The position numbers and the translations under genes were made by a program. From contig NZ_CP083646.1 in the NCBI RefSeq assembly GCF_020099275.1, forward strand, positions 682,001 to 746,000: a DNA stretch of 64,000 nucleotides. The letters run 5' to 3'. Origin of the DNA: Corynebacterium falsenii. GTDB lineage: Bacteria > Actinomycetota > Actinomycetes > Mycobacteriales > Mycobacteriaceae. Positions within the stretch are counted from its first letter, which is position 1. Each line of letters starts with the position of its first letter. The notes under the pieces were generated by a model, which was not told the DNA's origin, did no database searches, and saw only the letters and a list, made by a program, of their open reading frames with translations. Shown here piece by piece: positions 38,038 to 47,217 of the stretch.

Positions 38038-39207
38038 ATGGCACAGGATCAACTCAAGCACACCGCACTCCACAGCGTTCACGCCAAGCTGGGCGCCCGG
38101 TTCACCGATTTCGGTGGCTGGGACATGCCCCTGAAGTACACCAGCGAGCTCGACGAGCACCGCGCCGTCCGCGAGGCCGTGGGCGTGTTCGACCTCTCCC
38201 ACATGGGCGAGGTGTGGGTTCGCGGACCCCAGGCAGCCGAGTTCCTCGATTACGCCCTGATTTCCAAGCTGTCCGCCGTAAAGGTCGGCAAGGCGAAGTA
38301 CTCGATGATCTGCACCGAGTCGGGTGGCATTATTGACGACCTCATCAGCTACCGCATCGAGGAGAACACGTACCTGGTCGTCCCCAACGCGGGCAACATC
38401 GACAACGTTGTCTCGGCCCTCCAGGAACGGGCTGGATCTTTCGACGTCGACGTGGAAGACAAGTCCGCGAAGACCTCCATGATCGCAGTCCAGGGCCCCA
38501 AGGCCGCTGAGGCCATGGTGGAGATCGTCGAGAACGTCGTGGAGGCCCCCGAGGCCTCCGGCGCCGGTTCCACTGTTACCGAAGCCATCGCCGGCCTAGG
38601 CTACTACGCTGCTTTCGAGGGTATTGTCGCTGGTCAGCCAGTATTGGTCGCTCGCACCGGCTACACGGGCGAGGATGGTTTCGAGATTATCGTCAACAAC
38701 GACGCCGCCCAGGACGTCTGGGATAAGGCTCTCGCGGAGGCTACTCGTCTCGGTGGTCTGCCCTGTGGCCTCGCCTGCCGTGACACCCTGCGCCTCGAGG
38801 CTGGCATGCCGCTGTATGGCAACGAATTGTCTCTGAAGCTCACCCCGGTCGACGCGGGGCTCGGCGTGCTCGCCGCCACCAAGTCCAAGGATTCCTTCGT
38901 TGGTCGTGACGCCATCATGGCGGCCAAGGACAAGGGCACCGAGCAGACCTTGATTGGTCTATCCGGGGAGGGGCGCCGGGCAGCACGCGGTGGTTATGCC
39001 GTGATGGCTGGCGATAAGAAGATCGGCGAGGTGACCTCCGGTGCGCTGTCGCCCACGCTGGGGCACCCGGTGGCCATGGCGTACGTGTCCAAGTCTGCCG
39101 TGACTTCGGGCGCGGCTGCCGAGGGCGCCGAGGTTGAGGTGGATATCCGCGGCAAGCGCCTGCCGTTTACGGTGGTGGCGCTGCCGTTCTACTCCCGCGA
39201 AAAGTAG
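38038..39207 (+). CDS. gcvT: Aminomethyltransferase, GcvT
   Basis: T-protein of glycine cleavage: releases ammonia and transfers the one-carbon unit to tetrahydrofolate. 389 residues. Typical sequence: HSVHAKLGARFTDFGGWDMPLKY, VGVFDLSHMGEVWVRGP, ARTGYTGEDGFEII, LACRDTLRLEAGMPLYGNEL and the C-terminal barrel domain TSGALSPTLGHPVAMAYV. It follows gcvP by 63 bp and is probably on the same riboswitch-controlled transcript. Its stop codon touches the stop of the convergent gene with no gap. Confidence 0.97.
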   Translation: MAQDQLKHTALHSVHAKLGARFTDFGGWDMPLKYTSELDEHRAVREAVGVFDLSHMGEVWVRGPQAAEFLDYALISKLSAVKVGKAKYSMICTESGGIIDDLISYRIEENTYLVVPNAGNIDNVVSALQERAGSFDVDVEDKSAKTSMIAVQGPKAAEAMVEIVENVVEAPEASGAGSTVTEAIAGLGYYAAFEGIVAGQPVLVARTGYTGEDGFEIIVNNDAAQDVWDKALAEATRLGGLPCGLACRDTLRLEAGMPLYGNELSLKLTPVDAGLGVLAATKSKDSFVGRDAIMAAKDKGTEQTLIGLSGEGRRAARGGYAVMAGDKKIGEVTSGALSPTLGHPVAMAYVSKSAVTSGAAAEGAEVEVDIRGKRLPFTVVALPFYSREK

Positions 39208-39966
39208 CTAGCTGCTGCCGGAGGCCAGCCCGGAGGATCCGCCCGCGAGGCCGCCGATGTCATCGGCGGGGTGGAACCCGTTGGTTCCGCCGATGGGGCC
39301 ACCCGGCAGCGAGGATCCGGCGGCAATCGGGCCCCACGTGAGGTCCTTGCCGGACTTGAGATTGTCGAGGGCAGCGAACAGCTCGCGCAGCGCCCGCTGC
39401 GTGCCCGCGTATTGGACGCGGTCGAGGAACAGCGGGCGCAATTCTCCGAACTTCTTGGCTTGCTCGTCGGTGAGCCCGTAGATCTTCCCGCCGAGCACGA
39501 AGTTGCCCCAGGTGCCGAGCTCCTTGCGCATGCCGGCTACCTGCTCATCAGTGAGTCCCTTGCTTTTGGCCAGCGCGGCGAGTTCGTCCTGGAATGACTT
39601 TGCGACCTCTTCGGGGGAGCCGAAGAAGTTCTGCGCATTGTTGGCGAACCCGAGCGCGCCCAGAGCCGTGGTCAGGGGGCCATTGACGCCCGCGCCTTCC
39701 AGTGCGTTTTGTGCCGATCCGGCGGTGAGGCCGCCGGTGCGTCCGCCGTTATCGAGCCAGATCTTGTGGCGTGGGGCCACGGCGAAGAGGTCGAAGCCCA
39801 GGCCCCACGCATCACCGCAGAGGTTGAAGCAGGTGCCGCGTTCTGGGGAGGGCGTGTAACCATTGGCGAGCGGCACGGCGCCAGCCGGGGAGGCCAGCGT
39901 GGCCGCGAGGGTCGTTGCGAGCGCCACGGAACCCGCGGCGGCGATGCGTCGGAAGGTATTTTTCAT
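39208..39966 (-). CDS. Secreted protein of unknown function
   Basis: 252 residues from ATG at 39966 (MKNTFRRIAAAGSVALATTL), an n-region plus hydrophobic core with cleavage likely after SPAGA. The mature part contains a CFNLC motif near its start, then Ala/Gly/Leu-rich helical sequence with two copies of a GLTDEQ motif (KGLTDEQVAGM and YGLTDEQAKKF). A Gly/Ser-rich C-terminus ends the protein. Upstream in-frame ATG at 40026 would spoil the signal peptide. No family recognised; corynebacterial secreted proteins of this type are common. A 7-bp inverted repeat (GTGCACA/TGTGCAC, 40028-40067) lies upstream. Confidence 0.75.
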   Translation of the reverse strand: MKNTFRRIAAAGSVALATTLAATLASPAGAVPLANGYTPSPERGTCFNLCGDAWGLGFDLFAVAPRHKIWLDNGGRTGGLTAGSAQNALEGAGVNGPLTTALGALGFANNAQNFFGSPEEVAKSFQDELAALAKSKGLTDEQVAGMRKELGTWGNFVLGGKIYGLTDEQAKKFGELRPLFLDRVQYAGTQRALRELFAALDNLKSGKDLTWGPIAAGSSLPGGPIGGTNGFHPADDIGGLAGGSSGLASGSS

Positions 39967-40101
39967 GCCGAAAATGCTAAGGCACGCGGTATGGATCCAC
40001 GACGAAAGCGGCGTGTTTTTGTTCACCGTGCACAGTTGAAAAGCGGCTCATGAGTTCACTTGTGCACCATAAGTCACATTTTCTTAGGGAAATGCCCCGG
40101 C

Positions 40102-41019
40102 TCAGACCACGAAGTCCAGCCCCACGTCCAGCGCCCGCACCGAGTGCGTCAGCGCGCCGACCGCCAGGTAATCCACGCCCGCTTCCGCGTAGTCCCGCGC
40201 CACCTCGAGGCTCAGCCCGCCCGAGGATTCCAGCTGCGTTTCCGGACTTGCCGCGTGCGTGAGCTCCACCGCCTGCCGCGTCTGCTCGGGCGAGAAATTA
40301 TCTAGCAAAATGAGCTCCGGGCGTAGCGGCAGCAGCTCGCGCAGCTGTTCGAGCGTGTCCACCTCGATCTCCCGCGGCAGATCCGGGAAGCGCGTCGTGA
40401 GCCGCCCAAACGCCTCTGCGACATCACCCACCCCGGCGATGTGGTTGTCCTTGATCATGGCGGCGTCGCCCAACCCCATCCGATGATTCACCCCGCCGCC
40501 GCAGCGCACCGCGTATTTCTGCAGCTCGCGGAGGCCTGGCAGGGTCTTGCGGGTGTCGCGAATCCGCGCGTGCGTGCCCTCCACCGCGTCGACCCACCGG
40601 CGGGTGGCGGTCGCGATGCCGCTCGCATGACTCACGATGTTGAGCATCGTGCGTTCCGCTTCCAAGATCGACGCCGTCAGCCCCGCGATGCGCACGAGGT
40701 CTTGACCGGGTTCGACCGTATCCCCGTCCTCCACGAGCACCTCGACGCTTACGCCTGAAGGGTGTGCTGACGAAGCGTGTGCTGCCTGAGCTGTCGGGGC
40801 AGCGTGAGAAGCATGGGAACCCGCAGGCAGGGCATGCGGCAGCTCCTCGAAGGTCAGGGGCACCGCCGCCAGGGCAGCAACCACGCCCCGCTCCCGCGAA
40901 CGCAGCACCGCCTCAGAGCGCGAAGACGGATCGATGGTTGCGAGCGTGGCGGCGTCGGGACCAAAAAGAAAATCCTCCGCCAAGCCCGCGCGGATGAGGG
41001 GCCGGAGCGCGTCCCGCAC
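40102..41019 (-). CDS. nadC: Nicotinate-nucleotide pyrophosphorylase (quinolinate phosphoribosyltransferase)
   Basis: Converts quinolinate and PRPP to nicotinate mononucleotide in de novo NAD synthesis. 305 residues. Conserved: AGLTASILEAERTMLNIVSHASGIAT, RDTRKTLPGLRELQKYAVRCGGGVNHRMGL, KDNHI, EVDTLEQL and ESSGGLSLE. An Ala/His-rich insert sits at ~70-90 (ASHAAPTAQAAHASSAHP). The start is GTG at 41019, overlapping the nadA stop (TAGTG), so translation is coupled. No nadB is seen beside it; aspartate oxidation must be encoded elsewhere. Confidence 0.95.
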   Translation of the reverse strand: MRDALRPLIRAGLAEDFLFGPDAATLATIDPSSRSEAVLRSRERGVVAALAAVPLTFEELPHALPAGSHASHAAPTAQAAHASSAHPSGVSVEVLVEDGDTVEPGQDLVRIAGLTASILEAERTMLNIVSHASGIATATRRWVDAVEGTHARIRDTRKTLPGLRELQKYAVRCGGGVNHRMGLGDAAMIKDNHIAGVGDVAEAFGRLTTRFPDLPREIEVDTLEQLRELLPLRPELILLDNFSPEQTRQAVELTHAASPETQLESSGGLSLEVARDYAEAGVDYLAVGALTHSVRALDVGLDFVV

Positions 41020-42071
41020 TACTCGCCACCACCCGGGTTACCGATGGAGATCATGGCCTCAACCGAAGCGCGGGCCCGATCGGCAATGTCCGCGGGAACC
41101 GTGACCTCGTCCTGCTCGAGCTCGAGGCAGCGCAGCAACGCCGCGGGCGTGATCATCTTCATGTACGGGCAGCTCGCGTGCTCATTGACGGGCAGGAAGT
41201 CCACGCCCGGGGCGGCCTTGCGGAGCTGGTGGAGCATGCCAATCTCCGTGGCGACCAGCACCGTGCGGCTCGGCGAGGAACTGCCCGCGAAACCGGCGTT
41301 CTGCTCGCCGAGGGACGTGGCCTCGCCGAGCATCTGGCCCGTGCTGAGCATGTGCACGCGATCGGGATCGATGGCGCCCTCGCCCGCGAGGTAAATGGCG
41401 GAGTTCGCGCAACCGCACTCGGGGTGGATGTAGAGCTGGGACGTGGGGTGCTCCTGGGCCTGATCGCCGAGCTGCTTGCCGTTGATGCCCGCGTGGACGT
41501 GGCACTCGCCGGCCCAGACGTGGATGTTGTCGCGGCCCGTCTCGCGCTGCACGTGGGCGCCGAGGAACTGGTCGGGGAGGAAGAGGATGTCCTTATCCTC
41601 GGGGAGGTGGCGGACCACATCGACGGCGTTGGAACTGGTGCAGCACACGTCCGTGAGGGCCTTCACCTCGGCGGTGGTGTTCACGTAGGAAACCACGAGC
41701 GCATCGGGGTACTCGGCCTTCCACGCGCGCAGCTCGTCGGCGGTGATGGAATCGGCGAGGGAACAGCCGGCCTCCGCGTCCGGGATGAGCACCTTCTTGT
41801 CGGGGGAGAGGATCTTGGCCGTCTCCGCCATGAAGTGCACGCCGCAGAACACGATGATGTCCTCTTCGGCGTCGGCGGCGATGCGGGACAGTGCAAGGGA
41901 ATCACCGGTGTGATCGGCGATGTCCTGGATTTCCGGTATCTGATAATTGTGCGCCAGGATGATGGCGTTTTTCTCTTCCTTGAGCTCGCGGATGCGATCC
42001 GCCCACTCGGGGGAGGCGTTTACTCCTTCCCAGCTGTGGGGGCCGCGGCGGATGTCGTTGAGGAGGGTCAC
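41019..42071 (-). CDS. nadA: Quinolinate synthase NadA
   Basis: [4Fe-4S] enzyme condensing iminoaspartate with dihydroxyacetone phosphate to quinolinate. 350 residues. Hallmarks: [39 protein letters not shown], cluster cysteines in [16 protein letters not shown] and ASCPYMKMI. First gene of nadA-nadC. The 262-bp region between nadA and the divergent gcvH has low-complexity TGG/TTG repeats near nadA and a palindrome near gcvH. Confidence 0.96.
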   Translation of the reverse strand: MTLLNDIRRGPHSWEGVNASPEWADRIRELKEEKNAIILAHNYQIPEIQDIADHTGDSLALSRIAADAEEDIIVFCGVHFMAETAKILSPDKKVLIPDAEAGCSLADSITADELRAWKAEYPDALVVSYVNTTAEVKALTDVCCTSSNAVDVVRHLPEDKDILFLPDQFLGAHVQRETGRDNIHVWAGECHVHAGINGKQLGDQAQEHPTSQLYIHPECGCANSAIYLAGEGAIDPDRVHMLSTGQMLGEATSLGEQNAGFAGSSSPSRTVLVATEIGMLHQLRKAAPGVDFLPVNEHASCPYMKMITPAALLRCLELEQDEVTVPADIADRARASVEAMISIGNPGGGE

Positions 42072-42257
42072 TGGTTTTCTCTTCTGGTGGTCTCTGGTGG
42101 TCTCAGGTGGTCGTTGTTGGGTTAGCTGTTGGGATATCTGTGGGGTTATTTAGTGTGGATCGCGGTGTGGATCTTTGTTGGGATCTTGATATGGATGTTA
42201 TAGCCGCCTTGTTGGCGCGGGGCAGACATACACGTGATGTGCAGACCCTGCATGGCA

Positions 42258-42273
42258 GCACTATTAATAGTGC
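42258..42273. promoter_or_regulatory. 16-bp perfect palindrome upstream of gcvH
   Basis: GCACTATT and its exact reverse complement AATAGTGC. It lies 10 bp upstream of a possible extended -10, TGTAAGAT (42281-42288), placing it over the -35 region of gcvH. A likely repressor site; regulator unknown. Confidence 0.65.
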
Positions 42274-42333
42274 ACCCTCGTGTAAGATTCTGGGCATAAT
42301 TCGCTATCAAACCCCTGCGAAGGAGACCGCGTA

Positions 42334-42717
42334 ATGACCGCACTGCCAACTGACTTCCTGTACTCCGAAGAGCACGAGTGGGTGAACACTTCCGCCGTCG
42401 TTGAGGGCGAAACCGTGCGCGTGGGCATCACCCACATCGCCGCCGAGGCCCTGGGTGAGATCGTGTTCGTTGAGCTTCCTGAGGTCGGCACCGAGATTGA
42501 GGCCGGCGAGGCATACGGCGAGGTCGAGTCCACCAAGTCTGTGTCCGACATCTACGCTCCGGTCTCCGGCGAGATCGTGGCCATCAATGAGGATCTGGAA
42601 GACAACGCCGACGTGATCAACGAGGATCCCTACGGCGAGGGCTGGCTCTACGAGGTGAAGGTCACCGAGTCCGGTGACCTCATGGACGCGGAGGCATACG
42701 AAGCCGCCAACCAGTAA
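42334..42717 (+). CDS. gcvH: Glycine cleavage system H protein
   Basis: Lipoyl carrier of glycine cleavage. 127 residues, normal length. The lipoylated lysine is K68 in [17 protein letters not shown] near the N-terminus and [15 protein letters not shown] at the end are also typical. ATG at 42334 follows AAGGAG. It lies 3.1 kb from gcvPT with unrelated genes between, and no glycine-aptamer sequence precedes it, so its control differs from gcvP. The next gene starts 8 nt after its stop. Confidence 0.97.
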   Translation: MTALPTDFLYSEEHEWVNTSAVVEGETVRVGITHIAAEALGEIVFVELPEVGTEIEAGEAYGEVESTKSVSDIYAPVSGEIVAINEDLEDNADVINEDPYGEGWLYEVKVTESGDLMDAEAYEAANQ

Positions 42718-42725
42718 GGCGTTTC

Positions 42726-44720
42726 GTGTCCGGTCTTCTCCTGCTGCTCGTCGGCCTCGCCCTGCTGGGTGCGGCCGTTGCGCTGCTGCTGCGCGCCCGC
42801 GGCTCCGATGCCGACGGGCGCGTTGGCATGCCCGGACAGGGGAAGGCTGGTGTTGGTTCCGGTGGCGCTGGGGTTGGCGAGGTCGGGTCGAGCGAAGCTG
42901 GCTTGAACGGGGCTGGAACCAACGAAGCTGGGTTCAGCGAGGCGGGGCCGGGCGAGCCGGTTCAGAGCCGGGCAACGCATGACGAGGAGCGCCGGGGCGG
43001 GCTAGTCCACGGGGCGCCTGAACAGAGTGTACGTAAGGACGCTGCCGATGACGCCGATGACGCCGATGACGTTGATGACGCTCGCGCCGTCGGGGGCGCC
43101 GATGCGGGAGGCGATGGGGACGCACGCGATTCGGAAGAACGCGGCCACGGCGAGAATGGTGACATCAGTGCCGATGGCCGTGCCGAGAACGGTGGTGAAG
43201 GCGATGGCGACAATCAAGAAGCCAGCCAAGAGGCCACGACCGACGTCAGCACTGACGACGGCCAGGTAGATGAGCGTACCGATGGCGGTGAGCAGGCCAC
43301 CGAGGAAACCCACTCCGACCCCAATCACGCCAACCTCAATCACGCCCCCAACCACGCCAAGGCCGAACCGCGCCCCGAACCTCCCCGCACCAGCAGCGGC
43401 TTCGACTTCATGAAGCGACGCCGCAAGCAGTGGGCCCTCGACAACGGCTGCGCCTACGACCGCGAGGACAAGGCCGTGGCCGCGCAGTGGCCCGTCAGCA
43501 TCATCGGCCACTCCGCCACGGTCCCCACCGTGCGTGACATGATCAGCGGCTTCTTCGAAGGCCACCAAACCCACATCGGCGACATCGGTGAGTACACAAT
43601 TCTCGCGATGCGTCGGTCCGCCGGATCGCCCGTGCGCGTTCACTACTCCAAGGCCGGTGCCATGCCGCAGGGCATGCGCCGAACCTCCCTGCTCGACCAG
43701 CCTCCCTTCTTCAGCTACGCCACCGACGTGCGCGCTCTCGACCGGATGCTGGACTCCCGCCTCGAGGATGCCCTCGCCGCCCTGTCGCAGGTCGCCGACG
43801 ACATCGCCTGGGAAGACAACTGGGTGGCCGTGCGCATGTCCAAGCGCCTCGAGCTCAGCGTGTGGAAGGCGATCATCCCGCACGTCCGCGACATGGCCGA
43901 CGCCGCAATGGTGCTCCCGCCCTACGAACTCAACATTCCGCTCGACCTCATCCACGCCGATCAGACCCGTCCCATGCCCGGTGGGCCGCTCGTCATCGAG
44001 CCGGGTACCAGGGGCGTGGAGCGCACGGTGGCCGAAGCCCTCGCCGGCGCCGAGGATTCCGATGATGGGTACGGCGCGGACTACGCAGGTCAGGGCGATA
44101 CTGGACGTGCAGGAAACGCAGGAAACGCAGGAAACGCAGGAAACTCAGGAAGCACGGGAAACCCGCGCCCCGCATACATCCGCGCCGTGCCCGATGCTGT
44201 CCCCAACGGCGAGTCCAATGCAGGCACAAGCGCCGATCCGGATTCCGGATCCACGCCCTCAGACCACCGCGACCCCAGCTCGTCCACGGATGACTCACCC
44301 GTCGCCCACGCCGAGGTTCCCACCGCGGACCGTCCGGACATCACCCGCCCCGCTGAGCCCGTCAGTTTCCCCACCCGGGCCAATGCCCGCTGGGAAGACG
44401 CCGAGGCGGACTTCGATGATTTCCCCGTAGCGGCCTCGAGTGAAGAGATCCCATCCCTGGGCGAGGATCCGGAGCACACGGGCGCCACGGCGTCGCGGCG
44501 ACCGCGCGTGATCCGCGTGGACATTGACGAGGAGGCGACGATCTTCGACGATCCCGCCGAGGACGCTGATGACCTCGATAGCGATGCGGAAACCCTGTCT
44601 CACGAAGCTCGACGCCGCCGCGGTGGCCGTCACCGGGCGCCGGAAGCGCGGCACGCCAGGCCGGACCCGATCGAGGCCGTGGAGTATGAGACCGTCGACG
44701 GTGAGATTATCGATGACTAG
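42726..44720 (+). CDS. Large membrane-anchored low-complexity protein, unknown
   Basis: 664 residues from GTG at 42726, with AAGG overlapping the gcvH stop. An N-terminal hydrophobic helix (LLLLLVGLALLGAAVALLL) anchors it. A very biased region of ~200 residues follows: Gly/Glu, then Asp/Ala repeats such as DDADDADDVDD. The conserved-looking core is at ~225-450: FDFMKRRRKQWALDNGCAYDREDKAVAAQW, MISGFFEGHQTHIGDIGEYTIL, LELSVWKAIIPHVRDM. A Ser/Asp/Pro-rich tail with AGN repeats (9-bp DNA unit, 44109 on) completes it. The core resembles corynebacterial hypothetical proteins; no function known. Probably co-transcribed with gcvH. Confidence 0.75.
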   Translation: MSGLLLLLVGLALLGAAVALLLRARGSDADGRVGMPGQGKAGVGSGGAGVGEVGSSEAGLNGAGTNEAGFSEAGPGEPVQSRATHDEERRGGLVHGAPEQSVRKDAADDADDADDVDDARAVGGADAGGDGDARDSEERGHGENGDISADGRAENGGEGDGDNQEASQEATTDVSTDDGQVDERTDGGEQATEETHSDPNHANLNHAPNHAKAEPRPEPPRTSSGFDFMKRRRKQWALDNGCAYDREDKAVAAQWPVSIIGHSATVPTVRDMISGFFEGHQTHIGDIGEYTILAMRRSAGSPVRVHYSKAGAMPQGMRRTSLLDQPPFFSYATDVRALDRMLDSRLEDALAALSQVADDIAWEDNWVAVRMSKRLELSVWKAIIPHVRDMADAAMVLPPYELNIPLDLIHADQTRPMPGGPLVIEPGTRGVERTVAEALAGAEDSDDGYGADYAGQGDTGRAGNAGNAGNAGNSGSTGNPRPAYIRAVPDAVPNGESNAGTSADPDSGSTPSDHRDPSSSTDDSPVAHAEVPTADRPDITRPAEPVSFPTRANARWEDAEADFDDFPVAASSEEIPSLGEDPEHTGATASRRPRVIRVDIDEEATIFDDPAEDADDLDSDAETLSHEARRRRGGRHRAPEARHARPDPIEAVEYETVDGEIIDD

Positions 44721-44834
44721 CCCTAATCGACCGCGCTGGGCCCAGCTCACGGCGCAGTGAGCCGGGCCAGCAACGCAGCCACAACGGCACAAGCCCGAAG
44801 AAACGTCACACGAATAATCGAGGAAGGACCAGTA

Positions 44835-45374
44835 ATGGTTGATAACAACAAGAAGCAGCGACTAGCCGAGCTCGTCAAGGAGCTCGCGGTGGTACACGGG
44901 CGGGTCACGCTCTCCTCCGGCAAGGAAGCCGATTACTACGTGGACCTGCGCCGCGCCACCCTGCACCACGAGGCGAGCCCGCTGATCGGCGAGCTGCTGC
45001 GCGAGCTCACCGCCGACTGGGATTACGTGCACGTTGGCGGGCTGACCTTGGGTGCGGACCCGGTGGCCACGGCCGTGATGCACGCCGGCGAGGGCGTGGA
45101 TGCGTTCGTGGTCCGCAAGGAGGCCAAGAAGCACGGCATGCAGCGCCGCATTGAGGGCCCGGATATTGAGGGCAAGCGCGTGCTCGTGGTGGAAGACACC
45201 ACGACCACCGGCAATAGCCCGCTGACCGCTGTAGCGGCGGTGCGCGAGGCCGGCGCCGAGGTAGTGGGCGTGGCGACCGTGGTGGATCGCGCGACGGGTG
45301 CGAAGGACGTCATCGAAGCCGAGGGCCTGGAGTACCGCTACCTGCTGGGGCTGGAAGACCTGGGCCTTGCATAG
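44835..45374 (+). CDS. pyrE: Orotate phosphoribosyltransferase
   Basis: Orotate + PRPP to OMP in pyrimidine synthesis. 179 residues from ATG at 44835, with GGAAGG upstream; a GTG at 44757 would add 26 atypical residues. Substrate loop SSGKEADYYVDLRRATLH, mobile-loop lysines in VRKEAKKHGMQRR, and PRPP motif RVLVVEDTTTTGNS. The downstream methyltransferase gene overlaps its end, as in other corynebacteria. Confidence 0.96.
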   Translation: MVDNNKKQRLAELVKELAVVHGRVTLSSGKEADYYVDLRRATLHHEASPLIGELLRELTADWDYVHVGGLTLGADPVATAVMHAGEGVDAFVVRKEAKKHGMQRRIEGPDIEGKRVLVVEDTTTTGNSPLTAVAAVREAGAEVVGVATVVDRATGAKDVIEAEGLEYRYLLGLEDLGLA

Positions 45375-46077
45375 TTCGGGGAGCGCTTCGGAGGCTGGCG
45401 CGGCGGGAGAGAACGGCACGGATAAGCCCGGGCCGACTGAATGGTTGCCGCACCCTGTGGGCGTCGGCCCGTGGGAGCAGGAGCACCCGGGCGAGCCGCG
45501 ACCCGAGGGCGACCAGTGGGACCCCGAGCTCCTCGACGAGGGCGACCGGCGCAACGTTGTGGACGCCTACCGCTACTGGACCCGCGAGGCGATCGTCGCG
45601 GACATCGACCAGCGTAGGCATAGTCTGCACATCGCGATCGAGAACTTCGAGAACGATTCCAACATCGGCACGGTCGTACGCACCGCTAACGCTTTCGCGG
45701 TGGATACGGTTCACATCGTTGGTCGACGCCGCTGGAATCGGCGTGGCGCCATGGTCACTGATCGCTACCAGCATTTGCAGCACCATGCGACGGTGGGGGA
45801 GGTGCTGGACTTCGCGGCCGAGCGTGGCCTAGAGGTCGTGGCGGTGGACAATACGCCGGGGAGCGTGCCGCTGGAGACGGCGGAGCTGCCGGAGCGGTGC
45901 CTGCTGCTGTTCGGCCAGGAGGGCCCTGGTGTGACGGCGGAGGCTCAGGCTGGGGCGCGGATGACGGTGTCCATTGCACAGTTCGGATCCACGCGGTCAA
46001 TCAACGCGGGCGTGGCCGCGGGGATCGCGATGCATGCGTGGGTGCGGCAGCACGCGGATCTGTCGCGGGCGTGGTGA
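45367..46077 (+). CDS. TrmH/SpoU-family RNA methyltransferase
   Basis: AdoMet-dependent RNA 2'-O-methyltransferase. 236 residues if it starts at TTG 45367, which overlaps the pyrE stop; the start is uncertain because the frame has no early ATG with a ribosome-binding site. Knot-fold motifs: IENFENDSNIGTVVRTANAF (motif 1), LLLFGQEGPGVTAEA (motif 2) and IAQFGSTRSINAGVAAGIAMHAW (motif 3). The N-terminal ~60 residues are Gly/Pro/Glu-rich. Target nucleotide (tRNA or rRNA) not determinable. Confidence 0.9.
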   Translation: MHSSGSASEAGAAGENGTDKPGPTEWLPHPVGVGPWEQEHPGEPRPEGDQWDPELLDEGDRRNVVDAYRYWTREAIVADIDQRRHSLHIAIENFENDSNIGTVVRTANAFAVDTVHIVGRRRWNRRGAMVTDRYQHLQHHATVGEVLDFAAERGLEVVAVDNTPGSVPLETAELPERCLLLFGQEGPGVTAEAQAGARMTVSIAQFGSTRSINAGVAAGIAMHAWVRQHADLSRAW

Positions 46078-46375
46078 GTGTGGTGCGGTGCGCTGTTGTG
46101 TTTGCTGCCTTAGGGCCGGGAATTTTGAGTCATCCCACTTCACGTTGAGCGAAATCGCCTGTCACCCCAACTATGTAGCAGAATCGTATGTCGAAATTTT
46201 GGGGAAAGTGTACATATCCCTCTGTTGTTGCAGGTAAATCTACCTCACTAGCCTGTTCGGCGGTGTTGGTGTCAGTCTTGGCTGCGCAGCTGTGACGTGG
46301 GCGTTGGCCTTCGTGTGGCGTCGGAGAATGACTCGCAATCGCGTTGAGGGGCGCTACGCGTTAACGTCGAAAAGA
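46078..46375. other. Gene-free region between TrmH and TetR genes
   Basis: No coding potential. A lower-GC patch (46130-46240) includes a small inverted repeat, GGTA-AATC-TACC. The genes on either side converge here. Apart from the hairpin at its end, nothing else recognised. Confidence 0.5.
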
Positions 46376-46391
46376 AGGGAAAGACTTCCCT
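46376..46391 (-). terminator. Hairpin after the TetR gene
   Basis: On the minus strand AGGGAA-GTCT-TTCCCT is followed by TCTTTTCG, directly after the TGA stop. A short but plausible terminator. Confidence 0.6.
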
Positions 46392-46993
46392 CATACATTG
46401 GAAATCGCCGCGATGCGTTCCAGTTCCGCCTCAATCATCCGCATTGCCCAGGATGTTCCCTCGCTGGGATCCTGTTGGAAAATGCGGAAAGAGGCTCCGT
46501 CGATTAGGGAATGGAGGGTGTGAGCCTGAAGTTCGATGTCGGAATCGGCGCTATTTTCGGGAAGGCCACGAACACCACACACTGCACGGCGGCAGATGTA
46601 GAGGAGGCCATCGCTCGCCTCACGAAGGATCTCCCGCAACTCGGGGAATGTCCGAGCTTCAACAGCTAGCGAGAGATTGATATCGAACTCCGCACGGCGC
46701 GTGTCATCAAGCGGGAGTAGTTCGGCGATTACAGCAAGTGCGTATTCTCGGGCGGACCCTGGAGGGGTAATAGTGCGGATGCGATCTGTGACCTTGTCGA
46801 TCATAAGCCTGGCTGAGTACATGATGAGCTCCGCGCGGGTGGGGAAGACGTAGCGCAGGGAGCCGGGAACCACTCCGGCCTCTTTAGCGACCGAGCGGAT
46901 AGAGACGGCCGCCATGCCTTCTTTGAGGATCACGTTCCATAACGCGTTTGCGAGTTCCTGCCGTCGCTGTTCCCGATCGATCTTCCGTGACAT
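46391..46993 (-). CDS. TetR-family transcriptional regulator
   Basis: 200 residues. The N-terminal helix-turn-helix is QRRQELANALWNVILKEGMAAVSIRSVAKEAGVVPGSLRYVFPTRAELI. The C-terminal ligand domain, with RRAEFDINLSLAVEARTFPELREI, resembles the BetI/AefR-type subgroup. Divergent from a small membrane protein with two strong palindromes in the shared promoter region; autorepression and control of that gene are the natural inference. Ligand unknown. Confidence 0.9.
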   Translation of the reverse strand: MSRKIDREQRRQELANALWNVILKEGMAAVSIRSVAKEAGVVPGSLRYVFPTRAELIMYSARLMIDKVTDRIRTITPPGSAREYALAVIAELLPLDDTRRAEFDINLSLAVEARTFPELREILREASDGLLYICRRAVCGVRGLPENSADSDIELQAHTLHSLIDGASFRIFQQDPSEGTSWAMRMIEAELERIAAISNV

Positions 46994-47051
46994 ACGACAA
47001 TTTTATGCATCGATCCCATGACTGAGGGTTAGGTAGGCGGAACACCTAAAA

Positions 47052-47069
47052 GTAGCACACTTGTGCTAC
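47052..47069. promoter_or_regulatory. TetR operator 1 (18-bp palindrome)
   Basis: GTAGCACA-CT-TGTGCTAC, perfect arms. Shares the core CACACTTGTG with operator 2; centres are 34 bp apart. Confidence 0.8.
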
Positions 47070-47081
47070 AGTGGTGTTCAG

Positions 47082-47107
47082 TCAATTAACACACTTGTGT
47101 TAATTGA
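47082..47107. promoter_or_regulatory. TetR operator 2 (26-bp palindrome)
   Basis: Perfect 12-bp arms TCAATTAACACA and TGTGTTAATTGA around CT. Same core as operator 1. Located between the divergent TetR and membrane-protein genes. Confidence 0.85.
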
Positions 47108-47217
47108 ATATCTGGGAGTCAACTATCTGGTTATTGCCCAGTTAACTCGCTTTTCTGCGCAGCTTCTGCGCAGTTTGCGGCGTTTCCCGCTTATCCTCGA
47201 CCGACAATGGAGTGCCC

